A DNA stretch of 64,000 nucleotides, taken from Macquaria australasica. Its lineage: Eukaryota > Chordata > Actinopteri > Centrarchiformes > Percichthyidae. A program made the position numbers and the translations under genes. Location: assembly GCA_005408345.1 (NCBI GenBank), contig SEMN01000535.1, forward strand, positions 62,001 to 126,000, in the 5' to 3' direction. Of the stretch, positions 1-12,500 are shown one piece after another (positions within the stretch are counted from its first letter, which is position 1; the number at the start of each line of letters is the position of its first letter). Below the pieces are notes generated by a model that saw only the letters and a program-made list of their open reading frames with translations, searched no databases and was not told where the DNA came from.

Positions 1-1928
1 TTTTTACGCAACCCCTCCAGCCTCATTTACATATGTATTCATGCCCAAATGGGAATTATTAGATTAAGATTTACCAGATATATTTGCTGGTTACGTCTTT
101 TCAAACCAGCTTACATCAGGTTGGAGTTAATGCACTGAAAGAGGACACTTCACAGATTATTATAGTAGACAGAATCTGATGATGGTTATGATTTTAGAGT
201 TAAGACCATTGTTCCAGCTATTGGTTAAGTGAATCAATCTTACTCTTTGGGTTAGCTTTACAGAAATGGGGAAGGCTGAGCTTCATGAGGCCCAGGAACT
301 GAGTTTGCAGCTGGAGACCGGGGGCCACAGTTGCAGCGGCACAGTGAATAATTAGGTTTATTTTCAAGTAATGGTCTACTGCCCAGAGCAGCACCATTGC
401 TAAGCATTGGCAAAAAGCTATTTTATCGCTGCCACATAAAAGGACCTCTCTTACCGCCTCCCAAAATGGATGTCATTAATGGACCAGGTCTGGTTGAAAA
501 GGGGTGAGGGTAGGGACATCGCAGGCAGGGGGAGGGTTGATACATTAAGGAAGGATATATAGGCAAGAGCTGCCCAATCCAAACTGGCGAGGCCGTGCCT
601 CAGTGGCACTGCCTCCCTCACCTGTTTTGCATTACAGGCAGAGCAAAAGCAACAGTAAACTGTGAACCATGAAGTTTAACCATTAGGCATTGCAATATAA
701 TTGCCGTCTATGGTATATCTGCTCTGAAGTCACGTACTTGACACACATATTGCTGAACAGGAACATACAACATCTGAGCTGCATATTGACCACGAGGGAG
801 GATGCTCAAAACCTACACCACATACTACACACTACATCTAATCACAGTCTCATGCCAAGACCATGACAAGTCACTGCAAGCCATCTGTCTGTGTAGCCTT
901 GCTAGCTATGAGCACATAATTCGCTGACATTATACATCACAAATAACAATATATTGTTTACTTTCATCAACACATAAATATTGAATTCTGATAATATCAA
1001 CATAGTTTAGATTCTGCTTCCAAACACATCGGGCTGATTTTGTTTACCCTCATCACTCAGTCTGTTGCTTGCTTCTGACGTAGCTTTCTGGCAGCTGCAG
1101 CCATCTGCAGCCAAGCCACCGCACCGCAGCCCAGCACAGTCCCAGCCAAGCCTAGCCAGGCCTGCAGCAGCAGTGGGCCTGCTGGCTTTCACTGGACAGA
1201 TTAAGTCATGCTTTTACTTCTGGGAGACATTGTGAGACCCAGCGATCGTCTAAGCCGTCAGTGATCCAACACAACCAGTGGAGGGGAGCACCAGTGACGT
1301 CCGTAAATCACATCATTCCCTATCGAGAGCAAACCCCTGTTTCTCCATCCCACGGAGAACACTACAGAGTACCTAGCTCACCTTGCACCCCTGACTCCAG
1401 AACTGGACTTGAATCTACATACGAGTCATGTTTGTCAGCGATTTTTGCAATAAAATGCTGTAAAGCCAAGAAGTGGTAATAACAAAGTAAGATGGATAGG
1501 TCCAAGATGAAAGTAATAGCTTTGGATCACTGCAGAGCTGGAGGTCATGGGGGTGTAAACGATCAGAGGGAGGGCTGCTCCGCCCCTGTAGGTCTATGGG
1601 TTTTGGGTGGGTGCCTTCATCTTTAACCTCCATGAGAAATAAGGCGCCTGAGTTAAGTTTACCTCTCTTTGTCAGGCTTTGGGTGTCTGTCAAACAGACA
1701 AACCTTAATCACCTCCTCTTGGCAGTTGACCCAGTTCTTATAGGCTGGCTTTGCAACATGGAAGCTGTGGGCATATCCAACATATCCATTAAGTATGGAT
1801 TAATCCCAAATCGTTACATCCCCAGGGGCATGGGATTACCAAAAAATCGGGGAAAATAAGGGCCGGATTATTTATGGGGAGACCAGGGAATGTTTTTGTC
1901 ACAGATGACCTCTTGCCACTCTTGTGAC
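1..1928. other. Non-coding stretch
   Basis: No supported gene. It holds a G-rich patch (501-536: runs GGGG, GGG, GGG, GGGGG and GGG, with one 12-base gap) and a degenerate CAGCC/GCAG-rich patch at about 1090-1190. Open frames are short and overlap on both strands. Confidence 0.7.
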
Positions 1929-1958
1929 GCACACACACAGAAACACACACACACACAG
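1929..1958. repeat. Interrupted (AC)n microsatellite
   Basis: AC dinucleotides interrupted by GAA at about 1940-1942. Confidence 0.9.
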
Positions 1959-4900
1959 TCAGGAGCAGGAGTGAAGTCAGTGCTTGGCAGAGCAAGCTAG
2001 TGTGGTATACCTGAGATGTCAGGCTCCTGGCTCCACTGATTCAGGCTGTTATTGCCCCTTCCTATTCCTTCCATCCTTCCCACTTTCCACTCACAACAGC
2101 AGCGCTTTGCCAGTGGGGTCACCATCTCACACAACCGTCTCACAATGCTGCATTGTCCGTAATATGCTAATATCGGTGGTAAAAGCAAGTGATTTTAGAC
2201 AAAAGTTGACAAAGGTTTGTGATGTTGCTCAAACAACAATTTCCCCTCTGTTCAACAGATTCTGCTATCAGGCATTTTCCAGCGGTCTCATGTGGTAGCC
2301 TTTTGGCTAATAGCACCAGAATTAGTATTCATGAAGCATCCTACACTTCCCTGCTTGTTTGCTCTCTGCTGTGTTCTCACCATAAATTTGGCTCCCGGAA
2401 CAGCAACTTACAATGGTTTAAATACTTCTTGTTTTGTGCATGCTAGTGTGCATGTGAAAGTGTGCATGTGTGCCTGTGGACATATGTTGGAAACACATGC
2501 GGTTATATGTGTTTATTTACATTTCAGGAACTTATTGATATACATTGCCCACAAAAACTTGCTCTCTAAGAAGTGAATCTGGAATTTCCATAATAACTTG
2601 TGACCTTTTGATGATTAATTGTTTTTGTATTTTACAGGAAAGCTCTTGGAACTGTTTTTCAGTTCTGTTCTTGACAAAATTCTGACCTTATTCATGAAGA
2701 CTTTTACTGCAACTTTGAGAAACCCATTTACTGCAACTTTGAAAGCCAACTGGGGGATTTTTAACCCATGCTCTGGTGTTGAAAACATACAACCACAGTG
2801 ACAGGTTGGACGTGGAAACAGTAAGCATGCTGACAGAAGCTGTGAATCCCCACTCCCAAAAGGCTATAGCTGGGGATGTGTGAAGCTTGTACTCCCCATG
2901 GCAAAGGGAATGCACCCCTGGAAGCCACAGGACACTCCCAGCCATCTCTGGAGAAAAGAGAAGCATAAACCAATGAGGTTATAAAAGAATACCACTCATC
3001 ACAATCATCACGTCACTACACAGGGGGAATGACTGACAGGTCAGTGTATTTAGACACTGCAACAGACCCAGAACTTCCCCTTTAGTGGCCAGTGAAAAAT
3101 GTGTATGCATGATATCACCCATGTCAGGCAGACAAAACAGAGAGAAGTGAAAGTGCATAATGTCTGTGTTCAGCCCACAGTGATGATGTCAAAGCGTCTC
3201 ATGAAATCAGACATCTGATCATGCTGAGAATGCTAACATGTGAAACAGGACTTGGAAATGACATTAAAAAACTGAGAGCTTGAATATGTTAGGGTAATTC
3301 AGTTATTCCCAACATCTGACTTAATAAGTAAGGAATGACATCAGGTTTTCCTTAATTGTATAATGAGGAATAACTCTTTAAATTAAATTAAAAACAGAGA
3401 AATCATCATACTCCTATTTAAAGTCTAATACACTGAGGTGTGTGTTTCTGACATATAATGAGTCATTTTGTGCTTGTTACTGTGCAGCCTAAAACAGTAT
3501 TGCCCGAGCTGTGTTACCCTTTTCTCTTTAGTAATGATAATTATTTAAATATATATTATTATTTATTTATATAACTATTAGATTTACAGTCATGTGAAAA
3601 AAAGGAAATGAAGAGGAAAAGGAAAATGATGGGAGAGTTTTAAACTTTGACTTAGGAGATGTTACAACTTAAAATAGAACATTTCTGTAATACACAATTT
3701 ACACAATACACAATTACTTTTTTAAATGTATTCGATTTTTTTAAAAATTTGAATTCATAGAAGGGACATAAAAGAAACAGACACAGAGCAGATGGAAAAG
3801 TGTTTTCCTCAGCTAGACTCTCAAAACGAACTATAATTGGTATTCTTGGATGCTGTTTGCAGTTACTGTATGTGTGAACAGTATACATCTTCCTGAGCCA
3901 CTGACAGTAACAGTAACCATGGTTCTTCCTATACACCTGTTGCTGCCCCAGACTCACTCCATACACCTGTACCAGTGTCACCGACTCAATACAACAAATT
4001 GCACAGCAAATGTGTCACAAAGTCCTCAAGCAGCACTGCACTTGCTATGAGAGAAATGCAGCAGTCGCGGCCATACTACAAGGATTTTTCCAGCACCCTT
4101 TCCTGAATGCAGTGGAACTAAAGTCTCATACCGGGTATCAGTTTCCACTTTCCAGCTCCCTATAATTGAACAAATTGCTTTGAATCAGATTTACTTGCAC
4201 GGCCTGTTCTTTGTTATATAGGTTTAGAGTGATTACAGGATCATGACTGAGCTTTGCCTCAAATGATGACAAACTACATGGATTCTCCCAGTAATGTGTT
4301 CTCCCTTGGCCAGCCTTATGTTGCTATATTGCTGGCTTGCTGCTGTACGAAGAGCGATGCGGACTAGTTCGGGTCATAAAGGACGTTTGTATTGTTGTAC
4401 AAAAACTTCATAATTAAAAGCATCAACCCACTTAGGACAAATGTTTGAGAAACTGGCCTTTCAGTATTCATTGAAGTGGCTCCAAGAAGCTGCACTTGAA
4501 TTGAGAACAAATGTTTTTCATTATAAAATTATTTGGAAAGTGTTTTTCAGCCAAGCTGCTAAGTTATTAATTGGCCACTTGCTGCTAGTTACTAACTAGG
4601 TTACTATAGCTTTCCTTAAAAAACAAAAAAAGCATTTATGTGGATTATTTGCCAAATGCATATGAACCTCCATCTGAACTCACACTTACAGTAACATCTA
4701 ATAAAATCTTTCTCTGATACTTGCACAGGAATGCACATTTACACACATTCAGTACGTATTCCCACATAAGCAGACACACACATGCACACATTCACTATGT
4801 TTAAAGGTATCTTCATTGCAAAGTAATATTAGCCTGTGAGGAGACAATGGCTGACGATCACGACAGATCCACTTTTCATGAACCAGCACGTCACCTCAGA

Positions 4901-5130
4901 AAAGCCTAAATCTCACATTTAATTTCATCAGAGAACTTCAGAGAGGCAAACCTTTCAATAAAGAATCTCTATTTTAGATATAATATTACTTTATTTAAAA
5001 AGATTGTATGTCTTCTGTCATGTAGCCAAACATGATACACATTCAAACATGATATAGCAAAAGAAATACAACAACAGCATCCTTAATATTTCTACTCTTA
5101 TGGATTTAATTTCTTTCAGCTTCATTGGTT
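1959..5130. other. Non-coding stretch
   Basis: No supported gene. AT-rich patch at 3535-3585 (repeated ATTATT and ATATAT). Otherwise unremarkable apart from the short direct repeat at 2703-2742. Confidence 0.7.
2703..2742 (+). repeat. Short direct repeat, 16 bp, period 24
   Basis: TTTACTGCAACTTTGA occurs at 2703-2718 and again at 2727-2742 with eight bases between the units. Confidence 0.7.
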
Positions 5131-5132
5131 CT

Positions 5133-5192
<60 letters not shown>
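5131..5192. repeat. (TTCT)n tetranucleotide microsatellite, about 15 units
   Basis: An uninterrupted CTTT/TTCT array of about 62 bases, purine-rich on the minus strand, with no mismatch visible. Purity suggests recent instability. Confidence 0.95.
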
Positions 5193-6123
5193 GTCCTTAA
5201 AGTTTTGCCACAAAACTGGATGGTTACTGAGGCATAGCAGTAAATGCAGCATGAAGTTTCTGGCTTTAACAATGCATGGCATTTGAGGAACAATGAGGCT
5301 TACACTTTGGATCATCAGCTGCACTGTCCAACAACAAATCTGCTGGCATGTAAATATCAAATGATTCAGTCAGTACAGAAACTGAGGAAGAACTGAATAG
5401 GAAGAACAAATGATAAAAGCGACGATAACAACAATGCACACAATCCACAAATCCTGCAAGCAATCTCGATCAATTCACTGACCAAGGAAAGCTCCAACAG
5501 GTGCCCCTTTCCCATAAGAAAACCTCTTCAACAATGTATACACAGTACTGTACAATGCAATAATAGAAGTTCCCTGAGTTTCTATTTGATAGACATTCCC
5601 ATGGTTTCAGCTGTCCTAGGTGCGTGCCAGGATGCTGCTGGCCCGTGCAACAGACAGCCATTTTCTTCCCAGGGCCAGGTGATTGACAAAGACACAACAG
5701 GCCACAGAGCCAAAATGCGCCACTGCTCTACTGCCAAGCACTCTGGGTTATAGTGCCATTCCCATACTGAACAAAAGCGTCAAGCAACTGGAGATAGAAA
5801 GCCATATCAATTTCAGTTTTAATGAGCACCCTCTCTACTCAAGGTTAATAAGTGGAGTTACCAGCTATCATCCGAGTGTGTACCTTCCAGGAACATTAAA
5901 AAAAAGGCATTTTATGATTGCGGTTGTTATTCTAAGATCAACATGGAGTCAGACGATGGCAGATTTATTTGATAATGACAACATAGTTTATATGGAAGTG
6001 AGTAAATCATGTCTTTCAGCTATCATATTTATCTCAGCACAGTACAAAACGTGATTGTGAAGTGACATGCATCGGAAGTGAGGGAACTTCATTGCAATAA
6101 AAAGAAAAAAGAAAAGTAAGCAG

Positions 6124-6198
6124 GCACGGGCGAGGACCCAACCCTGGGATTTTGGGCTGCCTGGTGCTGTAAACAGCTGCATGTTATCCAGCTTACGG
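6124..6198 (-). repeat. tRNA-like segment, probably a decayed tRNA-derived SINE head
   Basis: On the minus strand GTAAGCTGGATAACATG resembles a pol III A box region, and about 35 bases on GGGTTGGGTCC resembles a B box (GGTTCGANTCC). Spacing and total length (about 75 bases) are tRNA-like. The stems do not fold cleanly by eye and conserved tRNA positions are missing, so it is not a functional tRNA gene. Confidence 0.35.
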
Positions 6199-6510
6199 CA
6201 ATGAGACGTGACCAAGCCTCCCTCCCTGGTGCACCATCTCCCAGGATCACTTGAAGGTGAGATACCATCAGTCGGTAGTGATAGCATCAAATGCAGGCCC
6301 CCAAACATCCCTCCGCAAACAATATCGCTAATTTGTTCCTCTCTCTCACTTCCCCAGAGTTCCACTTAGTGTACGTAAGCTTTTGTTTTGTCAAGCGGAG
6401 ACAGCGAGACAGATTCCTTGTCAAAACTCTTTTGCTTCAGGCCTCTTTCATGAAGAGTTTGACTTCCAATCTGTTGACTGCACTGATGACTCCACTTATC
6501 TGTAAGGACA

Positions 6511-6558
6511 TCTGTGTGTGTGTCTCTCTCTCTCTCTGTGTGTGTGTATGTGTGCATG
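6511..6558. repeat. Compound (TG)n(TC)n(TG)n microsatellite
   Basis: TG units, then TCTC units, then TG units again, with a final TATG interruption. Confidence 0.9.
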
Positions 6559-6953
6559 ACCAAACATAAGCCTACGCATTTCCTTGCAGTAGCTGTTGAG
6601 CTCATCAGGTCTGGGGGAGACGGCTTCTCTGACAGGTGTCGTTAAAGTATGAGTAAGTGTATCTGTGCACGGGGACGCTCACGAGCTCACAGTTGCCTAT
6701 TATTAAAGAAAACATTCAGCAGTCTCCATAGCGATGGCAGCGCTCTGAGATGGCTGCTGGGAGTGCTGACAGGCCTGTGTCAGAGCAGAATTTCCATCCC
6801 AGATCACTCCATCTCTCCACCGCGCTTCACATTTCTTTTGTCAAACCACTGAAGCATTTTCTAATACTACTTTTGCTCTCATCTCCTTCCTCCCCCTACT
6901 TATATTGCCATTTTTGTTATTGCCCCCCCAGTCTCTAACACATACACACTTGA

Positions 6954-6975
6954 ACACACACACACACACACACAC
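6954..6975. repeat. (AC)11 microsatellite
   Basis: Pure AC run of 22 bases. Confidence 0.9.
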
Positions 6976-9453
6976 CTCTATTAGTTCTTGAGAGACAGGC
7001 AGCAGCAGGTAGAGCTGCCTCAGTTTTCACATTCTACCCCAGGCAACTACCATGTCTTCTCAAGGTAGGTCTTCATATTTACCATACAGGCCCATTATTT
7101 CACAGTAAACAAAGCTGTCATCTCCATCTGTCTCCATAGAACAGAAACAAGGGAAACAAGTTTGTGCTTGAAAGTAACACAGATGTACAACTGTACTCAT
7201 ATGAATACACCTGATATTGTAGAAGAAATTTAAAGCAGCTATTTGGTATATTAAGTGTCCTCGCACAAAATGTGTGATGGTCTGAGAAATTGAATGACTG
7301 AATAAAATAAGTTCAAAGAGTTCAACAAACAATGAGACAGTAAAGTGCATGTGTTGCATGCTCACTGTACAGAGTTAAGCTGGCAGGTATGGCCCAGTAT
7401 TTGCATTGTCAGTCACTGTAATGTTTACTAAGTTGGCAAACAGTGGTGGCTAAAGATACTTGTGTGAGTGTGGCATAAAGTAGCACAGACCGGTTCATGT
7501 GTCTCACCCACCCGGCACAGTTTACTGGGCACAAGCTGTCAGCTTATGTGTTCTGCATGACTCAGATTTTCTGATTAGTGGCCTGTTTGCATAGATACAG
7601 CGCAATAAGAAACAAATGGGGCTGAAGAATAACTAATGGCATGCTCGAGTGAAAGGAATGATTTAGTGAAATTGAAGGTTCAAAGTGCGGTCAGTGACAA
7701 GTACCTTTAACTTCTGACATCAAAACTGACTGTAATGTATGTGTGTGCATCACATGTCTGTATGTCTGCATGCATGTGAGAGGGACTGATGATCATGCAT
7801 TAGCCTAATTTTCATTTCAGCACCAATGCATCAACATCTCAAAGATTTCTTTCCTGTAAAACACACATTTACTTACATGTTACAAACAATTAATCATCAC
7901 TTTTATCACTTAAACACAGGGGAAAATTATGTGATGGCATCGCTTTTCTGTTCATTTTCTTAATTGTAATGAATACCCACTGAATGGAAATAGCAGTTTA
8001 GATGTTAACAGTGTCACCTCACAGCAGGATTGGACTAATGCATGTCAGTCTACATATGAGCCCTGTAATATATTGGCAAACTATGCAGTGTTTTCCCTGC
8101 ATGCTTGGATAGGCTGCAATTGCCAGATCTTTGTATATGCAGCGTAATATATTTAATAAATGAAGCATGTCTGTATGTTGTGGTATATGTTTAATCTACC
8201 ATCAAATTGTTTGCCTGATGTTCTCCCTTGCATGATATGTTTGATACAGTACAGCAACAAATACAATTTCATTGTAACTGCTGAAATAAAAATAAAAAAA
8301 CACTAATTCTTTTTCAATGTGTGGTGAAAACGTAAAAGTGGAACAGCACCAGGTTCAGAACACCAGCTAAAGTCTGTTGTTTCACTTCATTCAAAGTTTG
8401 CTGTAGTTACGACAATGCAAAGAGAAAACACTGTTGATGTAGCGCACCTGTAGATGTGTTGACATGTCACCTCACTGAAAGATGACAAGTTTCCGCCCCT
8501 TTTCAGTAGGCAAGCTTGTCAAACTCCTCAGTCTGATAATGTAAGTGGGGGTGGGAGAAAAGCTCAGTGGGCTGAGTTATATTCCTCAACACATATGATG
8601 CTTCCAACATCCATGCAGACATCCTTCCTCTCACTCAGACAGCATTATATTTCTATGGAACTGATGCATATGTGGGGATTAAGAGCAACCCTAACCACTG
8701 TAAACGAAACCTGTACAAACAATACATGCCTATAAGCTGCTTATCTATCTTTGATCTTTTGTGACTGATCACGACACCGGAGGAAGTTACAGGGTTGTAA
8801 TTGTGCTTGTTCACAGTCTCTACAGAATATCTGTCATGGTAATCACGTCTACCTCAGCATCACTTAGACATGATGACATTTATGTGATCCAGCAGCTATA
8901 TTTGAATTTTTCAGGAATTATTGGTTGCAGACTTGCACTCAGCTTAAAACATCCACCCATCTTCCTCTGTGTAACCTGTCATACTTTAGTTCTCTTTTAA
9001 TATGTTCTGGCATCCTGCTCTATTTGCAAGTCATGGTCATGCAAAAGGGAGCCTTTTGAGAGATTTGTCATAGTTCAGCTACGTGATTTATGAATAATTT
9101 TCCACCAATGTGAAATCATCACCAGTGTGCTTTTACAAGCAGGATAATATCATAAAATATTGGCACCCCCACCCAAGTTCTTTCATCTCATTCTCTTTTC
9201 CCCCCTTAATTTTTAAGGTGCGTGATAATAAAGTAGCTAGTAAGAATTGGAACGGCTGCAGTCTGACGACAGATTCATGGTGAATTTAGGAAGAGGCTTT
9301 TCAAGTGACGCACAATGAAATTTTTACATTTCAAGGCTTGAATGGAGTTTGGAAACCTTGCTGGATCCAATCTGTTAACGAGCCACGACTGTCAAAATAC
9401 TTATCGACGAGGAGCAGTATGTGTTGTGCTGTGCCAACATATAAATGTAGGGC

Positions 9454-9467
9454 AACACAGACACACA

Positions 9468-9504
<37 letters not shown>
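9454..9504. repeat. (AC)n microsatellite
   Basis: Pure AC from 9469 to 9504, preceded by ACAG-interrupted units. More scattered ACAC follows to about 9594. Confidence 0.95.
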
Positions 9505-9506
<2 letters not shown>

Positions 9507-12500
9507 TATTTCTCTCAATTGTTCACCTTTGCTCTCTCACCCAGCTCACACACATGCATGCAAATACATGTGCAAGCACACAGACACACACACCATGCAC
9601 AGAGCCATCAGATACAGAGCTGTTGACAGTTACTTTAGACTGATACTCTCCAGCTACAGTGACAGGCCAAACAAGTCTGAGCAGCGTATATTCATACGCT
9701 TTTCATTACCCTTGGCCTGAGGCCTTCGACACAGTAGGCAGTCGCAGCAGGGTGGGGCTCACATACCTTTTACTGTGGCACCAAACCTGGCAAGGCAGCA
9801 CAAAACTTACACTGCTGGGTGGCAAGTAGTGGAGTCCTTTAGAGCTAGCACACATGAGTACTTTGTCCAAGCCAATCTTAACCGTGATTATTTTCACAGC
9901 TCTGTAATATTTTGTATATGAAGGTGAAGGTTCAATCCTTGAAAAGTTTTGTAAAACTCAATTCAGTGCACACATGCTTAAGTCACTGGTGAAAACAAAG
10001 AACTGCACCATTCCCTCGTACTGACTACGACCATACGTGACATCCCATAATTTGAATCCAGTCTCATTCTCAAGTGGCTGTGTATCACCAAGACAACATC
10101 TATATAAGCCTGTCCTCCCTGTGAACTGTGCTCTGTGCCCTGACGAAGTGAAGGGGAACAACAGCCCTCATGGCTATGGGACAGGTAAATTGCACTGCGA
10201 GACAAGGGGCTGTTTGTGCGAGACAGAAACATGACACGTTCTGATGCAGGAAGTGAGTTTTTTTTTTTTCTTCCACTGTAAAATAAAGAATTAAACCCTG
10301 GGAATAGGGAGCATTATAGAAACAATACTGGCACCTTTGTCTCTGTGAAGGTGTTAGAACAAGGTAATGTATGACTGACAAGCAATATGTTCACAAGCCG
10401 TGCATGTCTCGTCATGAATAAAAGTGCAGCGCAGTTTGTACAACAGAGGGATATTACCGTTCAACACTGTATGGTACAACAAAATTGCTCTTGGAGCTTG
10501 CCCAGGCAGTAACCGAGCTATGGATGTGTAACAGTCTTACTGTGTGCAAGTCACTGCAGAGCAGACATGGAAGGAAATCTAAAGTTCTCCTCTTTCCTAT
10601 TTACAATTGCTTGGCATATTATTGTTGCACTGGGCAACACTGTCGGACCAAATACTAGAAAGCAGGATCCAGCATGCATAATATCTAAGTTGCAGGATTC
10701 AGCTATTTTATTTAACCCCGTTGCCACTTATCAGCTTCCTCTTGTCGCCTGAGAGAAGTCCTTGTGTCTCTGAACATGTAAACCAACACCCTCACCATCC
10801 ACAGCCAATGTCTGTGTCTTCATGCCTGTCTCATCCTAATGTAAAAAATACTTTATGTACAGTTTAACAAGACAGCAATTAAGAAACGAAAGGGATATGT
10901 TGCGCTCTGAGAAAGCTATAGGTTTGGCTCAAGAGTTGATACCCTTTTGCGACGTGTAACAGTATCTGAATATAAAATCCTGCCTTACCATATAGCCCTG
11001 TTTGGCAGCACTGCTGTTATGCTAACATATCACGTCATAGAACCATTTTGTAATGCTAAGATGCAGAGACACTAATGATTTGTGCTGTGTGGGAAAGCTG
11101 GTGCAGCATGCGTGGATGGGATCTTGAGAGATTCAAAGATGAGTAATATATGACCATGATATAGATACCATATGTTCCTCTGCCTCTCTGCAACACCAGG
11201 AGGTTCAAGGATGGATGATGAGGTGCTAGGACTTCAGATCCTTGACACTCAGAAAGCTGGGTGATAGAGGGGAGGAAAGGAAAGAGATGAAAACGAGGGG
11301 ATAGGCGGTACGGGTGCTGAGAGAGATTCAAAGACAGTTCCCATGCATCATGCCAAGTATTAGACTGGGGCATACAGTCTATGACCTCACTGCTCTGCGG
11401 CTGGGTAGAGCTGCTCGGCAACTTCACTGCATTAGCCCCTCCACTTTTGTGGTTTTGTTTGGGACGGATCAAGAAAGCCCAAATGGAGCACAGAACATGG
11501 AGGTGGGCTGGCAGCCCAAAAATGAGCCGGAGCCGGCCAAGTGCTTGTGGTCGTCTAGTCAGGTCAACCCTGGTCAGGGCAGAACATCGCCCCATCCATC
11601 CAGAAAAGAAGGCTTACACTGGCCTCTGTAATGACTGCGTCACAAGAGAAAAGCCCCTCTCTCTGACCCAGGCCCTTAGTCTGTGCAACCCCTTTGGACT
11701 GAGCTGCCATGCTGCTGTACTGGGGCAGATGCTGGAGCCCGAAAAAGGATCACAGCCAACTGGCAATGGAGGTGGAACCACTGCTCTAACCCTGCACTAA
11801 TGTGAAAATTAAGACTGTATGTGAGAGCAAGGGGAAGGACCATTTTGGGATTAGGGCACAGTACCCTTAGTGGATGAATTGAAGCGGTGATAGAATACAT
11901 CCTGCTAAGACACAAATGTAAAAAAGAAAATTGATGAGGGATACATTCTTGAGAAATGAGTGGGATATGTGCTGGGCAGAAAAAAAGGTTCTTCAATTTT
12001 AAATCCTGTTCTACCCACAGTGAGGGTGTTAAAGTCACAACCCATCCTCTAGGTATGCTGGAGAGGCTCAACCCTGAACAATTGAATGCACTTCCAAGTG
12101 TTACACTTGACCAACTTAACAAAGAGAGTAGAGTTGTAACTGCTAATTTCACAACTGATGAAGTTTGTGTGCAAACTTACCGCAATTAGCAGATACAGTA
12201 AGATCTGATTTGTACATCCATACTAATGGAATATAAACATTAGCATTGTTTGCCTTTTTAAATTAGCCCGTTAATCACATAACAGCTATGTTGGATCTCT
12301 CTTTTTCCAGCCCATTTGTTTTATATTATTTGCACCCCCTGCACAGCTATATGCAGTGGACCTGTCTATGGTCACTAAAATGTGACTTTGAGGAGCTGTG
12401 TGATGCAGCTGCAAAGCGGCTACTGTATATGATGTATAGAAAGAAAGACATTAGGCTGTGCATGTGTGAAGTGATTTGTAGGTTTGAGAATGTTCAGGGG

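Larger units (their letters stand above)
5193..9453. other. Non-coding stretch
   Basis: Apart from the tRNA-like segment and the two microsatellites listed separately, I see no gene, RNA or transposon. The longest open frame here is about 125 codons, overlaps frames on the other strand and has no recognisable sequence. Confidence 0.65.

Noticed and set aside
60..115. ATTTGCTGGTTACGTC, similar to a block of the hAT-like family
   Set aside because: The match does not extend on either side.
5018..5360. Minus-strand frames with Lys-Glu-Arg repeats
   Set aside because: Produced by translation of the (TTCT)n array.
9305..9643. Plus-strand frames rich in Thr-His repeats
   Set aside because: Produced by translation of the (AC)n microsatellite.
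11056..12152. Overlapping 140-180 codon frames on both strands
   Set aside because: Several frames are open at once in a moderately GC-rich patch. None shows a domain, splice context or biased codon use.
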